This document shows, in pieces, positions 1 through 5,529 of a stretch of 5,529 bases of DNA. Position 1 is the stretch's first letter, and each line of letters opens with the position of its first letter. The position numbers and the translations under genes were made by a program. The notes beneath the pieces were generated by a model. The model did not search any database. It was not told the DNA's origin and saw only the letters and a list, made by a program, of their open reading frames with translations. Origin of the DNA: an uncultured Bacillota bacterium (GTDB taxonomy: Bacteria > Bacillota > Clostridia > Christensenellales > UBA1242); NCBI GenBank assembly GCA_945947685.1, contig CAMEYT010000035.1, positions 1 through 5,529 on the forward strand, given 5' to 3'.

Positions 1-1620
1 GATTGTGATATCCGAATAATTTACATCTCTAAAAGTTTGTTTTCTTACATCATAAATCTTGGAGAGCAACAGTTCCTTTATTCTCTGTGCGATAAGCTCA
101 GCCTGTTCCTTATATTTCTCTTTAGCTATCAATTTAGCATTTGAGATATCATAGATTGCTGGAAAATTCTCTTTTTCCTTACTTTCTTTCAGATTAAGAA
201 TATCAATCCTAACAGCCGGTATTTTGTTTTGAGGGAATTTTTCTTCTTGCCCATATTTAAATACAGAGGTCAAGTTATAATCAATCCCTGTATTTTCCTC
301 TTTCATAATATTTCCGAAAACTTCATTTACAAAATCTAAGATAAGTGGATCGCTTCTAAAATTGCTCTTTAGATAATACACTCCACCGTCATCACTCAAC
401 TCATTAATATCATTTTTCATTATTTCCGATGTAGCATTTCTAAATCCATAAATCCCTTGTTTTGGATCTCCAACTGCAAGAAATTTACATTTTTCGGATA
501 TAATTTTCATTATCTTCTCTTGAACAGGATTGGTATCTTGATATTCATCAATTATTACATAGTCGTAATTCTTTTGAATCTCATCAATTACTTTTTCATC
601 TTGTAACAAAGTCAATGAAAATTTTTCCAAATCATTAAAATCAATACAATTCTCGTTGAGTTTAATTTTTTGCAATTCTTGTTCATAAATTTCATAGAAA
701 TCATATATATCACAAACTAATTTGTTCGGTTCCCAGAATTCTTCCTTTATAAAATCATCCGACTTGTATTTTTTCTTCAGATTATCCACCAAGTTTTTTA
801 TTGCTTGAAAATCTAAGTTTTCTGCTTTAGTTTTAATTCTTCCAAAATTAAAATTTTTAATAACATCAATATTCTCTCGCAAAGTATTTTCACTAGTAAC
901 ATTTTGAAGCACAGAGATATAATTTTTTATATATTTGTAATTTGCTGCACTTTGGTCAAGTTGTGCCAAAATTTTTGCAATTCTATTCGTGTAACTAAAA
1001 ACTCTGTCAACCAGCATTTTATTCATATTTTCTGTGGCTGACTTATATATTTCTTCTTGGTTGTTTTTATAAAACTCAAAAGCTTCCTTTGGATTTGCTA
1101 AAACAGAAAAATGGTTTTCAAGAGCAAAGGTTATGTTCTTTAACATATCCTTTTTACTATGCAAAACTAGAAGCATATCTAAAAACTTATCTATAGTGCA
1201 AGCCTTTTCATAGGCATTCTCAAACGCTTTATCGCGAATTGCCCTACTTTTGCTCTCATCTAACAGATAATAATCATTAGAAACAGAAAGTTTATCTATA
1301 TTCCTTTTGATGATTTTCTGTAAAAAAGAGTGCATTGTGGAAATGTCAGAAGTTAGTATGTCGTCTATTTGGTCGAGAATCCAATCGTCATTCTTCGATT
1401 CCATTAACTTACTCAAAAGACGTTCCTTCATTTCATTAGCTGCATTATTAGTAAAAGTAACAACCAAAAGCCTATTGATTGGAGTATGTGCTTTCACTAA
1501 ATTTGCTATGTATTGAATTAGTGTAGTTGTTTTACCCGTTCCAGCTGACGCACTAACTATTGCTCTATCCTTATCGTTTTCTAAAACGCATTTTTGTTCT
1601 AATGTTGGAAAACTACTCAT
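1..1620 (-). CDS. addA: AddA, helicase-nuclease subunit of AddAB, N-terminal 540 residues (runs off the left edge)
   Basis: This is the UvrD/SF1A-type motor subunit of AddAB, which unwinds and degrades double-strand DNA ends in the cytoplasm for RecA-dependent repair. The frame is open from ATG 1620 to position 1 with no stop in 540 codons. Visible motifs, in order: Q-motif Gln9; Walker A ASAGTGKTT (24-32, Lys30); motif Ia TFTNNAANEMK (55-65); motif Ib ISTMHSF (93-99); DFNDLE near 327-332; Walker B/motif II VIIDEYQDT (355-363); motif III VGDPKQGIYGFR (383-394), where the family more often has VKQSIYRFR; motif IV NFRS (420-423) followed by ILDFVNEVF. The end, YSDITI, fits the start of the next helicase block. 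Family members are about 1,200 residues, so the later helicase motifs and the C-terminal RecB-type nuclease lie outside the window. The start overlaps the addB stop by 8 bases (ATGAGTAG), which suggests translational coupling. A UvrD or PcrA identity is less likely because of the addB partner and the large insertion between motifs Ib and II. Confidence 0.95.
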   Translation of the reverse strand, partial: MSSFPTLEQKCVLENDKDRAIVSASAGTGKTTTLIQYIANLVKAHTPINRLLVVTFTNNAANEMKERLLSKLMESKNDDWILDQIDDILTSDISTMHSFLQKIIKRNIDKLSVSNDYYLLDESKSRAIRDKAFENAYEKACTIDKFLDMLLVLHSKKDMLKNITFALENHFSVLANPKEAFEFYKNNQEEIYKSATENMNKMLVDRVFSYTNRIAKILAQLDQSAANYKYIKNYISVLQNVTSENTLRENIDVIKNFNFGRIKTKAENLDFQAIKNLVDNLKKKYKSDDFIKEEFWEPNKLVCDIYDFYEIYEQELQKIKLNENCIDFNDLEKFSLTLLQDEKVIDEIQKNYDYVIIDEYQDTNPVQEKIMKIISEKCKFLAVGDPKQGIYGFRNATSEIMKNDINELSDDGGVYYLKSNFRSDPLILDFVNEVFGNIMKEENTGIDYNLTSVFKYGQEEKFPQNKIPAVRIDILNLKESKEKENFPAIYDISNAKLIAKEKYKEQAELIAQRIKELLLSKIYDVRKQTFRDVNYSDITI

Positions 1621-3220
1621 CTTCGCCCTCCTTTAATAGATCTTCTTGTTTCTTCGCAGATATATTCCTAAAGCCCTCACTCTTGTTGTAGAGACATATT
1701 CCTCTATATTTACAGTATTCGCAAGATTTTTCGTTTGGCAGACTTTTAATATTTCCGTTCCCCATTTGTTCTAACGCTTTTTCGCTGATGTTAAGCGCAT
1801 ATTTTTCTAACTTCTGTAAATCTTCCTCACTAATTGAGTTAAAATCAATCTCATCTCCCTTTCGTTCTGCCTTAATTATATCGCTCTTTATATAATTTTT
1901 ATCATTAAATCTTGAGTCAATATCTTTAATTGCGCCATCGTCTAACGTTATTCCCTCAAGAATTTTCTTATCTTTTGTTTCATAACCTGGCTTTGCATTA
2001 AAATAGTAAACTCCCAAAGGAGCTTTTCCAAGCATTTCACGAAGAGCATTACTATATATAAATAGCTGCACCTTTTTGCCATAATATAATTCTGTATATA
2101 AATTTGTAGATATGTTCCCAGTCTTATAGTCTATAATTCTAAACTTATTTTTCTCCTCATTAATAAGACTGTCAACTCGGTCTATCTTTCCTCTAAATGT
2201 TATCTCTCTTCCACCCATAAGATATTTTTTTGAAATAGTTAATTCTTCTTTGAGCGGTTTAAAATGCGAGCATCTTGCCTCTTTTACAATTCTTGAACAA
2301 AGCTCAATACAGTCTTTTTTAAGCTCCTTTTTAATTAGCTCTCGGTCAGGCAAAAATTCCAACTGTTGAAAATTAAGAAGATTATCTATATTCTCGTTTA
2401 CAAACTTTTGTATTTCTTCTTTGCTAATACTCTTCAAATCATCTGCATATTTATTCACGAAACGCTCCAACATCTCGTGGTAGAAAGTTCCCTTGTCATT
2501 TTTCTGGATATTCACACTAAACTTTGGAATTAGATATAGAGAATAATCAACAAAATGTTTAAATGGACAATCATAATATCTCTCAATTCGAGACACACTA
2601 AACACATTATCTTTCAATATCGGACGATTTATTTTTTCTCTATTTAAACTCAACGTCTCAAAATCACATTTCAAAACTTGTTGTAAACTTCCTACAAAAT
2701 CAGAAGGGACTTCTTTATCCTTCAAATCTTCAATTAATTTTAATTTTGCGAATTTTTTATTTCCTCCCAAAGTGAAGAGATATCTTTCAAAATTTTTATC
2801 AACCCCAAAATACGCTATCTCTGCTGAATTAATAATCTTCTCCTCTTCAAATATCCTCATCAACTGGTCAACAAACATCGCCTTATCAGTTGACTTTCCA
2901 TCCTCATCTGCTGTTGTGAAGGAAACATACAGATTGTTCTTTGCAAGACAAAGATTGTTGAATAGCTTAAATCTATTTCTTCGATTTATCATTTTTACAG
3001 TTGGGTTAATCTTCTTTCTAAGTCCAGCATCTGATATATCACTGTCTGTCATCAGACCGCTGTCGGTCATTGCTACAGGAAGTTTTCCTCTATTTGCCCC
3101 CAAGACTATAAAATTATCACACTCTCCAAAATAACTGTTGGTCATATCCCCAACAAAAACCGCATCGCAAAAAGAGGGTAAGCTTGATAGATTACAATTT
3201 GAAATGACAAGCATAAGCAA
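1613..3220 (-). CDS. addB: AddB C-terminal half: helicase-like domain end plus Fe-S RecB-type nuclease
   Basis: This half carries the AddB nuclease, which cuts one of the unwound strands. Counting from the TTG at 3220: VFVGD (21-25) and the following IVLGANRGKLP belong to the inactivated helicase fold. SVSRIERYYDCPFKHFV holds the first cluster cysteine (Cys218). GTFYHEMLERF has His248. GKIDRVD ends at Asp350 and RIIDYKTG contains Asp364 and Lys366, the RecB-family metal and catalytic residues. QLFIY (385-389) is the usual Q-x3-Y element. Cys500, Cys503 and Cys509 (C-x2-C-x5-C) complete the four-cysteine 4Fe-4S staple, so the domain looks fully active. If translated on its own it would need TTG 3220 or ATG 3214, and neither has a Shine-Dalgarno sequence. 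The stop TAG overlaps the addA start. Identity as AddB is firm; independent expression is not. Confidence 0.85.
   Translation of the reverse strand: MLMLVISNCNLSSLPSFCDAVFVGDMTNSYFGECDNFIVLGANRGKLPVAMTDSGLMTDSDISDAGLRKKINPTVKMINRRNRFKLFNNLCLAKNNLYVSFTTADEDGKSTDKAMFVDQLMRIFEEEKIINSAEIAYFGVDKNFERYLFTLGGNKKFAKLKLIEDLKDKEVPSDFVGSLQQVLKCDFETLSLNREKINRPILKDNVFSVSRIERYYDCPFKHFVDYSLYLIPKFSVNIQKNDKGTFYHEMLERFVNKYADDLKSISKEEIQKFVNENIDNLLNFQQLEFLPDRELIKKELKKDCIELCSRIVKEARCSHFKPLKEELTISKKYLMGGREITFRGKIDRVDSLINEEKNKFRIIDYKTGNISTNLYTELYYGKKVQLFIYSNALREMLGKAPLGVYYFNAKPGYETKDKKILEGITLDDGAIKDIDSRFNDKNYIKSDIIKAERKGDEIDFNSISEEDLQKLEKYALNISEKALEQMGNGNIKSLPNEKSCEYCKYRGICLYNKSEGFRNISAKKQEDLLKEGEDE
1627..1634 (-). 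promoter_or_regulatory. Ribosome binding site of addA
   Basis: On the minus strand AAAGGAGG lies 6 nt before ATG 1620, inside the last codons of addB. It is a near-perfect Shine-Dalgarno sequence and fixes the addA start. It also means addA need not depend wholly on ribosomes arriving from addB. Confidence 0.85.
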
Positions 3221-3225
3221 TTATA
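3220..3225 (-). promoter_or_regulatory. Possible -10 box over the addB stop codon
   Basis: The minus strand reads GTATAATTGCTTATG. TATAAT is a perfect -10 consensus made partly by the TAA stop, with an in-frame ATG (3212-3214) 5 nt further on. No good -35 is seen: ACCTTA sits at 17-bp spacing. In AT-rich DNA a chance TATAAT is common, so this is only a candidate. Confidence 0.2.
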
Positions 3226-4669
3226 CGAAATTATTGAAATCATAAGGTTCATCCTTATCTAGAACTTGTAAATTTTGTTCTATATTATCAGGTGCTTGTT
3301 CCTCGATACTTCTCTCCTTCAAAAGACCTTTCTCATCTAATTGAGCGAGATATTCATTATGTTTTTCAAATGAATTCACTATTATCTCTCGAATAACATT
3401 GACAAAGTCTCTGAATGTCAAGCAGTTATCCATTTTTGAAATGTATTCATCTATTTTTGGAAGCTTATCCTTGAGATAGGCATAGAATCCCTTTCTTCCA
3501 TTTATATTTCTCTCATTGACAAAGGCAATCACTTCTTCTCGATTATCCAATTCAAAAAGAGGACAATTTAAAATATATAATAAATCTTCATTAAGAAAAT
3601 TTTTCTTTTTTAAATTTATTATTTTTGATATATACATAACAAGCAAGCTATTTTTCATATTCACTTCTGTGTCGAGATAATATGGGATTTCCCTCTCAGT
3701 GAATATTTTTTCAATCAAGCTGGAATATCTCTCCAAACTAGAACAACCTACATTAAAAGATTTATACCTTTCTCCCCTGTAAACTCTGTATTTAATTAGA
3801 CTTGCAATATATTCAATCTCAGCTTTTATGCTTGACGACGAGGATACACTCAAATATTTTTCCTTCTCTCCTTTTATATCTTGACTAAATAAATTAGAAG
3901 CAATTTTAGTCTGATTCTTATTAAGAGAGTTTTTTGCTGAATTAATTACAATTTCTACATCCTCTTCAACCGCAAGTTTTCTAATCTTTTCAAGAATATC
4001 CCCTTCATAGATGTATTGATTGCTTAAACTCATAGGAGTTGCAACACTTATAACTAGTTTTTTGCAGTTATTCATACACGCTTTAATTAATTGATAATTC
4101 AATTCTGTGAAGCTATCAAATCCAGCAAAGATAATAATCTTATCATTCAATATATCCTTATTTTTAATATTATCGATACAATCTTTTTTACATTCCATAA
4201 TTTGTTGATATTCCCTATAAATAAGTGAAAGATCGTGTATCTTCTTTTTAAGGATCTCCTTACTACCCATATATTCTAACTCATCGGGAGTTATCATACA
4301 ACTCTTGATTTGGTTGATATTTTTTAAAATTTCATAGCAGAACATTGGACTCATTTTTTTATAAAATATAAGCTTATCTGCAATCTTTTGCATTGCTTTT
4401 TGAACAAGCATAATGCCATCAAGAATATTAATAGTTTCTATATTCTCCTTGCCTAAAATCTCCTTTGCCAATCCTGTAAGACTAACGATATTAATATTGA
4501 AAATAGCAGATAAGTTAAGCGTATCAAATAGTAGATCCTCCGCCTTGAGTGTGAATCTATCTGGGACAACTATAAAATACTCTGTATTGATATCTTTTAC
4601 ATCAATACTTTTAAAAGTGTTTTTTACTGACTCAAAAATAGTACTTCCTGTGATTAGCTCGACTCTCAT
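3221..4669 (-). CDS. addB: AddB N-terminal half: inactivated helicase-like region, ends at premature TAA
   Basis: This is the scaffold part of AddB, related to the UvrD-type helicase fold but not itself a motor; in known complexes it takes part in Chi recognition. AddB-like blocks seen: YFIVVPDRFTLKAEDLL (31-47, usually VPEQ.T..AE), NIVSLTGLAKEIL (60-72), IKSCMITPDELE (121-132), IHDLSLIYREY (144-154), IIIFAGFDSFTELNYQLI (178-195), then IKAEIEYIASLIKYRV, GERYKSFNVGC and IPYYLDTEVNMKNSLL (328-343). The N-terminal P-loop found in Bacillus-type AddB is missing: the matching place reads ITGSTIFESVKN with no GxxGxGK, as in RexB-like subunits. ATG 4669 is the natural start, since the first residues align with the family's first strand, but it has no Shine-Dalgarno sequence. 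It lies 35 nt after the upstream small gene. It lacks all nuclease residues, so alone it could only be a truncated product. Confidence 0.88.
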   Translation of the reverse strand: MRVELITGSTIFESVKNTFKSIDVKDINTEYFIVVPDRFTLKAEDLLFDTLNLSAIFNINIVSLTGLAKEILGKENIETINILDGIMLVQKAMQKIADKLIFYKKMSPMFCYEILKNINQIKSCMITPDELEYMGSKEILKKKIHDLSLIYREYQQIMECKKDCIDNIKNKDILNDKIIIFAGFDSFTELNYQLIKACMNNCKKLVISVATPMSLSNQYIYEGDILEKIRKLAVEEDVEIVINSAKNSLNKNQTKIASNLFSQDIKGEKEKYLSVSSSSSIKAEIEYIASLIKYRVYRGERYKSFNVGCSSLERYSSLIEKIFTEREIPYYLDTEVNMKNSLLVMYISKIINLKKKNFLNEDLLYILNCPLFELDNREEVIAFVNERNINGRKGFYAYLKDKLPKIDEYISKMDNCLTFRDFVNVIREIIVNSFEKHNEYLAQLDEKGLLKERSIEEQAPDNIEQNLQVLDKDEPYDFNNFV

Positions 4670-4675
4670 ATAAGA

Positions 4676-4704
4676 ATAATATCACAAATAAAGAAAAAAG
4701 ACAA
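4676..4704 (-). promoter_or_regulatory. Promoter of addB (extended -10), predicted leaderless start
   Basis: On the minus strand TTGTCT (4699-4704), a 17-bp spacer and TATTAT (4676-4681) form a sigma-A-type promoter, with TG one base before the -10 (TGATATTAT, 4676-4684) as in extended -10 promoters. The usual distance puts +1 at 4669, the A of the addB ATG. The gap between this promoter and the ATG is TCTTAT, with no Shine-Dalgarno sequence. The -35 begins right after the stop of the upstream gene, so addB may also be read from that gene's transcript. Confidence 0.55.
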
Positions 4705-5052
4705 TTAGTTTATTGCCTCTTTATTTCCTACTTTATATTTAGCCAGCTTAGCCACCATTGTGCTCAATCTATTTGTATGATTAATTTGTCTCTGCTTCTC
4801 TTTTCTGTTTTTTATAATCCTATTTCTTTCAACGAGCAGATTTATCATTCTCTCTTTATTATCAACCTCTTCTTGTAAAAGTTTAATTTTTTGTTCAAAC
4901 GATTTTTTTACATCAGAGTATTCCTTTTCTAAATCATTAGTTATTTTTCTTTTAATCAATTTAACTAATCCCATAAAAATACTATAGAGGTCGTCCTCAG
5001 TAATTTCTCTCTGTTTTGATTTGTAATCTGAAATATTTATACTATTATCCAT
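4705..5052 (-). CDS. Hypothetical 115-residue basic coiled-coil protein
   Basis: I do not recognise this family. The protein is cytosolic in appearance, with no signal peptide or membrane segment, and is rich in Lys, Arg, Glu and Asn. Residues 19-36 (EDDLYSIFMGLVKLIKRK) look like an amphipathic helix. About 38-85 is likely a coiled coil, with hydrophobic residues spaced as in heptads (Leu58, Leu59, Val63, Met69, Ile70, Leu72, Leu73). The stretch from Arg76 to Lys107 is strongly basic. There is no cysteine cluster and no clear helix-turn-helix. ATG 5052 has a strong ribosome binding site, which supports it as a real gene and fixes the start. It lies 35 nt before addB on the same strand and diverges from the plus-strand gene. 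A role with AddAB is only a guess from position. A small DNA-binding or structural protein would fit the composition equally well. Confidence 0.8.
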   Translation of the reverse strand: MDNSINISDYKSKQREITEDDLYSIFMGLVKLIKRKITNDLEKEYSDVKKSFEQKIKLLQEEVDNKERMINLLVERNRIIKNRKEKQRQINHTNRLSTMVAKLAKYKVGNKEAIN

Positions 5053-5056
5053 TTGA

Positions 5057-5063
5057 CTCCTCC
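5057..5063 (-). promoter_or_regulatory. Ribosome binding site of the 115-residue gene
   Basis: GGAGGAG on the minus strand, with TCAA between it and ATG 5052. This near-consensus site decides the start and contrasts with addB just downstream, which has none. Confidence 0.85.
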
Positions 5064-5079
5064 GAAAACATTATTGACA

Positions 5080-5085
5080 AGTATA
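5080..5085 (-). promoter_or_regulatory. Candidate -10 box for the 115-residue gene
   Basis: TATACT on the minus strand differs from TATAAT at one base. It would put +1 near 5073 and give a leader of about 21 nt holding the ribosome binding site. No clear -35 lies 16-18 bp upstream (AATTAT at 17), but the run of A bases before it could serve as an AT-rich activating element. Confidence 0.3.
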
Positions 5086-5101
5086 TTTTTTTTAATCACA
5101 G

Positions 5102-5107
5102 CATAAT
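5102..5107 (+). promoter_or_regulatory. Candidate -10 box for the plus-strand gene
   Basis: CATAAT matches TATAAT at five of six bases and would put +1 near 5114, two bases before ATG 5116. No -35 is seen at 16-18 bp. A perfect TTGACA lies at 5074-5079, but 22 bp away, which is too far for normal use. Weak on its own. Confidence 0.25.
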
Positions 5108-5115
5108 TTAAAAAT

Positions 5116-5529
5116 ATGAATAAATATATCTTAAGAAGTGAATATGATTGTTTAGTTAAAACAGAAAATGAGGAGAGCTTGCTTGACAGCAATTCTCAAA
5201 TAATTTTTGATTATCCTGAGCGAATTTTAGTTTATCCTCTTTCCCAAAGCAAATTTTCATATCCTTTTGTAATTGACTTATCTTCAAATCAAGATGGAAA
5301 AAATTATAAATTTATACAATATGAAGATAATAAGCTTTTCTATTTGCACTCCCCTTACTCTATTAAAAATGAGATAATCGAAGAGGTTACCCTCAACGGG
5401 AAAAAATATGAAATATCATTGAGCCAAGAAGAGATAAGCTTTAAAAACTCAACAATAAAAAAGAGTTTTCCAGTTCTTTCTGAATTTAAAACTTATGCTC
5501 TTCAAGTTAAAGAACCTTTCATTTTACTT
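5116..5529 (+). CDS. Hypothetical protein, N-terminal 138 residues (runs off the right edge)
   Basis: I do not recognise this protein. The frame is open from ATG 5116 to the window end with no stop in 138 codons, and its codon use resembles the neighbours, so it is very likely a gene. It has no signal peptide and no membrane segment in the part seen. Alternating hydrophobic and polar residues and many aromatics (for example ERILVYPLSQSKFSYPFVID at 39-58, and YKFIQYEDNKLFYLHSPYSI at 66-85) suggest a mainly beta-sheet fold. Two short turns, NGKK near 95 and SQEEIS near 102, sit between likely strands. No catalytic motif or metal-binding cluster is visible. The chosen ATG has no Shine-Dalgarno sequence. 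A TTG at 5179 follows GAGGAG and is a possible alternative start, but the reading upstream of it looks equally coding. It diverges from the 115-residue gene with a 63-bp gap, so the two could share regulation. Confidence 0.7.
   Translation, partial: MNKYILRSEYDCLVKTENEESLLDSNSQIIFDYPERILVYPLSQSKFSYPFVIDLSSNQDGKNYKFIQYEDNKLFYLHSPYSIKNEIIEEVTLNGKKYEISLSQEEISFKNSTIKKSFPVLSEFKTYALQVKEPFILL

Larger units (their letters stand above)
1613..4669 (-). pseudogene. addB: Whole addB locus, interrupted by one in-frame TAA
   Basis: This entry covers the two half-genes below as one locus. Start ATG 4669 and stop TAG 1613-1615 are in one frame, and the only interruption is TAA at 3221-3223. The residues on either side, YDFNNFV before and LLMLVISNCN after, join to a continuous AddB-like segment that leads into the conserved VFVGD motif. 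No bases seem lost or gained, so a single substitution from GAA, CAA or AAA would explain the stop. About 1,018 codons is somewhat short next to the roughly 1,150 usual for AddB, and most of the shortfall seems to be in the first half. Readthrough by a changed code is unlikely: TAA ends the neighbouring 115-residue gene, and the 540 codons of addA contain none. I cannot tell from this sequence whether the gene is truly broken, split but working, or intact with an error in this copy. Confidence 0.55.

Noticed and set aside
1307..1516. Plus-strand open frame of 69 codons
   Set aside because: It is antisense to the best-conserved AddA motifs (Walker A to Ib), has no ribosome binding site and shows no protein-like features.
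2772..3134. Plus-strand open frame of 120 codons
   Set aside because: It is antisense to the AddB C-terminal half; the Ser/Leu/Phe-rich product is typical of the reverse complement of a Lys/Glu/Asp-rich gene.
3221..3223. Reassigned genetic code or programmed recoding at the addB TAA
   Set aside because: TAA ends the neighbouring 115-residue gene in the expected place, and no TAA occurs in the 540 addA codons or elsewhere in addB. Selenocysteine uses TGA, and no known readthrough context follows the stop.
3242..3258. Small inverted repeat ATAAGG-TTCAT-CCTTAT just before the addB stop, as terminator or recoding hairpin
   Set aside because: The stem is only 6 AT-rich base pairs inside coding sequence, has no T run after it on either strand, and lies upstream of the stop, whereas recoding structures lie downstream.
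4413..4673. Plus-strand open frame of 86 codons
   Set aside because: It is antisense to the AddB N-terminus, which has clear family similarity, and has no start signal.
5064..5077. LexA/SOS operator before the addB cluster
   Set aside because: CGAAAACATTATTG only loosely resembles the Bacillus SOS box and lacks the symmetric right half-site.
5074..5079. Perfect TTGACA as -35 for the plus-strand gene
   Set aside because: The nearest -10-like box, CATAAT, is 22 bp away, and nothing TATAAT-like sits at 16-18 bp.

Overview
The window is AT-rich and suggests a low-GC Bacillota (Firmicute), most likely of the Clostridia. The evidence is the gene content (AddAB rather than RecBCD, in the order addB-addA), the strong AGGAGG-type ribosome binding sites at two starts, and a codon choice dominated by A and T. 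TAA and TAG both end genes here, and long reading frames lack internal stops, so I see no sign of an altered genetic code. Genus and species cannot be told from this sequence.

Reading along the minus strand, the order is: a small lysine-rich coiled-coil protein of unknown function (4705-5052); addB, the nuclease/scaffold subunit of the AddAB helicase-nuclease (4669 down to 1613); and addA, the helicase-nuclease subunit. addA starts at 1620, overlaps the end of addB by 8 bases and runs off the window at position 1 after 540 codons. On the plus strand, diverging from the small gene across a 63-bp gap, an unrecognised gene starts at 5116 and runs off the right edge (138 codons seen).

The main anomaly is in addB. 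Its frame is cut by a single in-frame TAA at 3221-3223. The two halves (482 and 535 codons) lie in exactly the same frame with no missing bases, and together match one AddB protein of about 1,018 codons. All recognisable nuclease residues and the four iron-sulphur cysteines are in the downstream half. The TAA is either a sequencing or assembly error, a recent nonsense mutation, or a true gene split.

Two starts, addB and the plus-strand gene, have no Shine-Dalgarno sequence. Just upstream of addB is a convincing extended -10 promoter (TTGTCT, 17 bp, TGATATTAT) whose predicted first transcribed base is the A of the ATG. That would give a leaderless mRNA. The TAA in addB also forms a perfect TATAAT placed 5 nt before an in-frame ATG, so the same arrangement could drive the second half.

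AddA and AddB together process double-strand DNA ends up to Chi-like sites and load RecA for recombinational repair. I see no mobile element, CRISPR array, tRNA, rRNA or convincing intrinsic terminator. Apart from the two unknown genes, I see no clear new multi-gene system.
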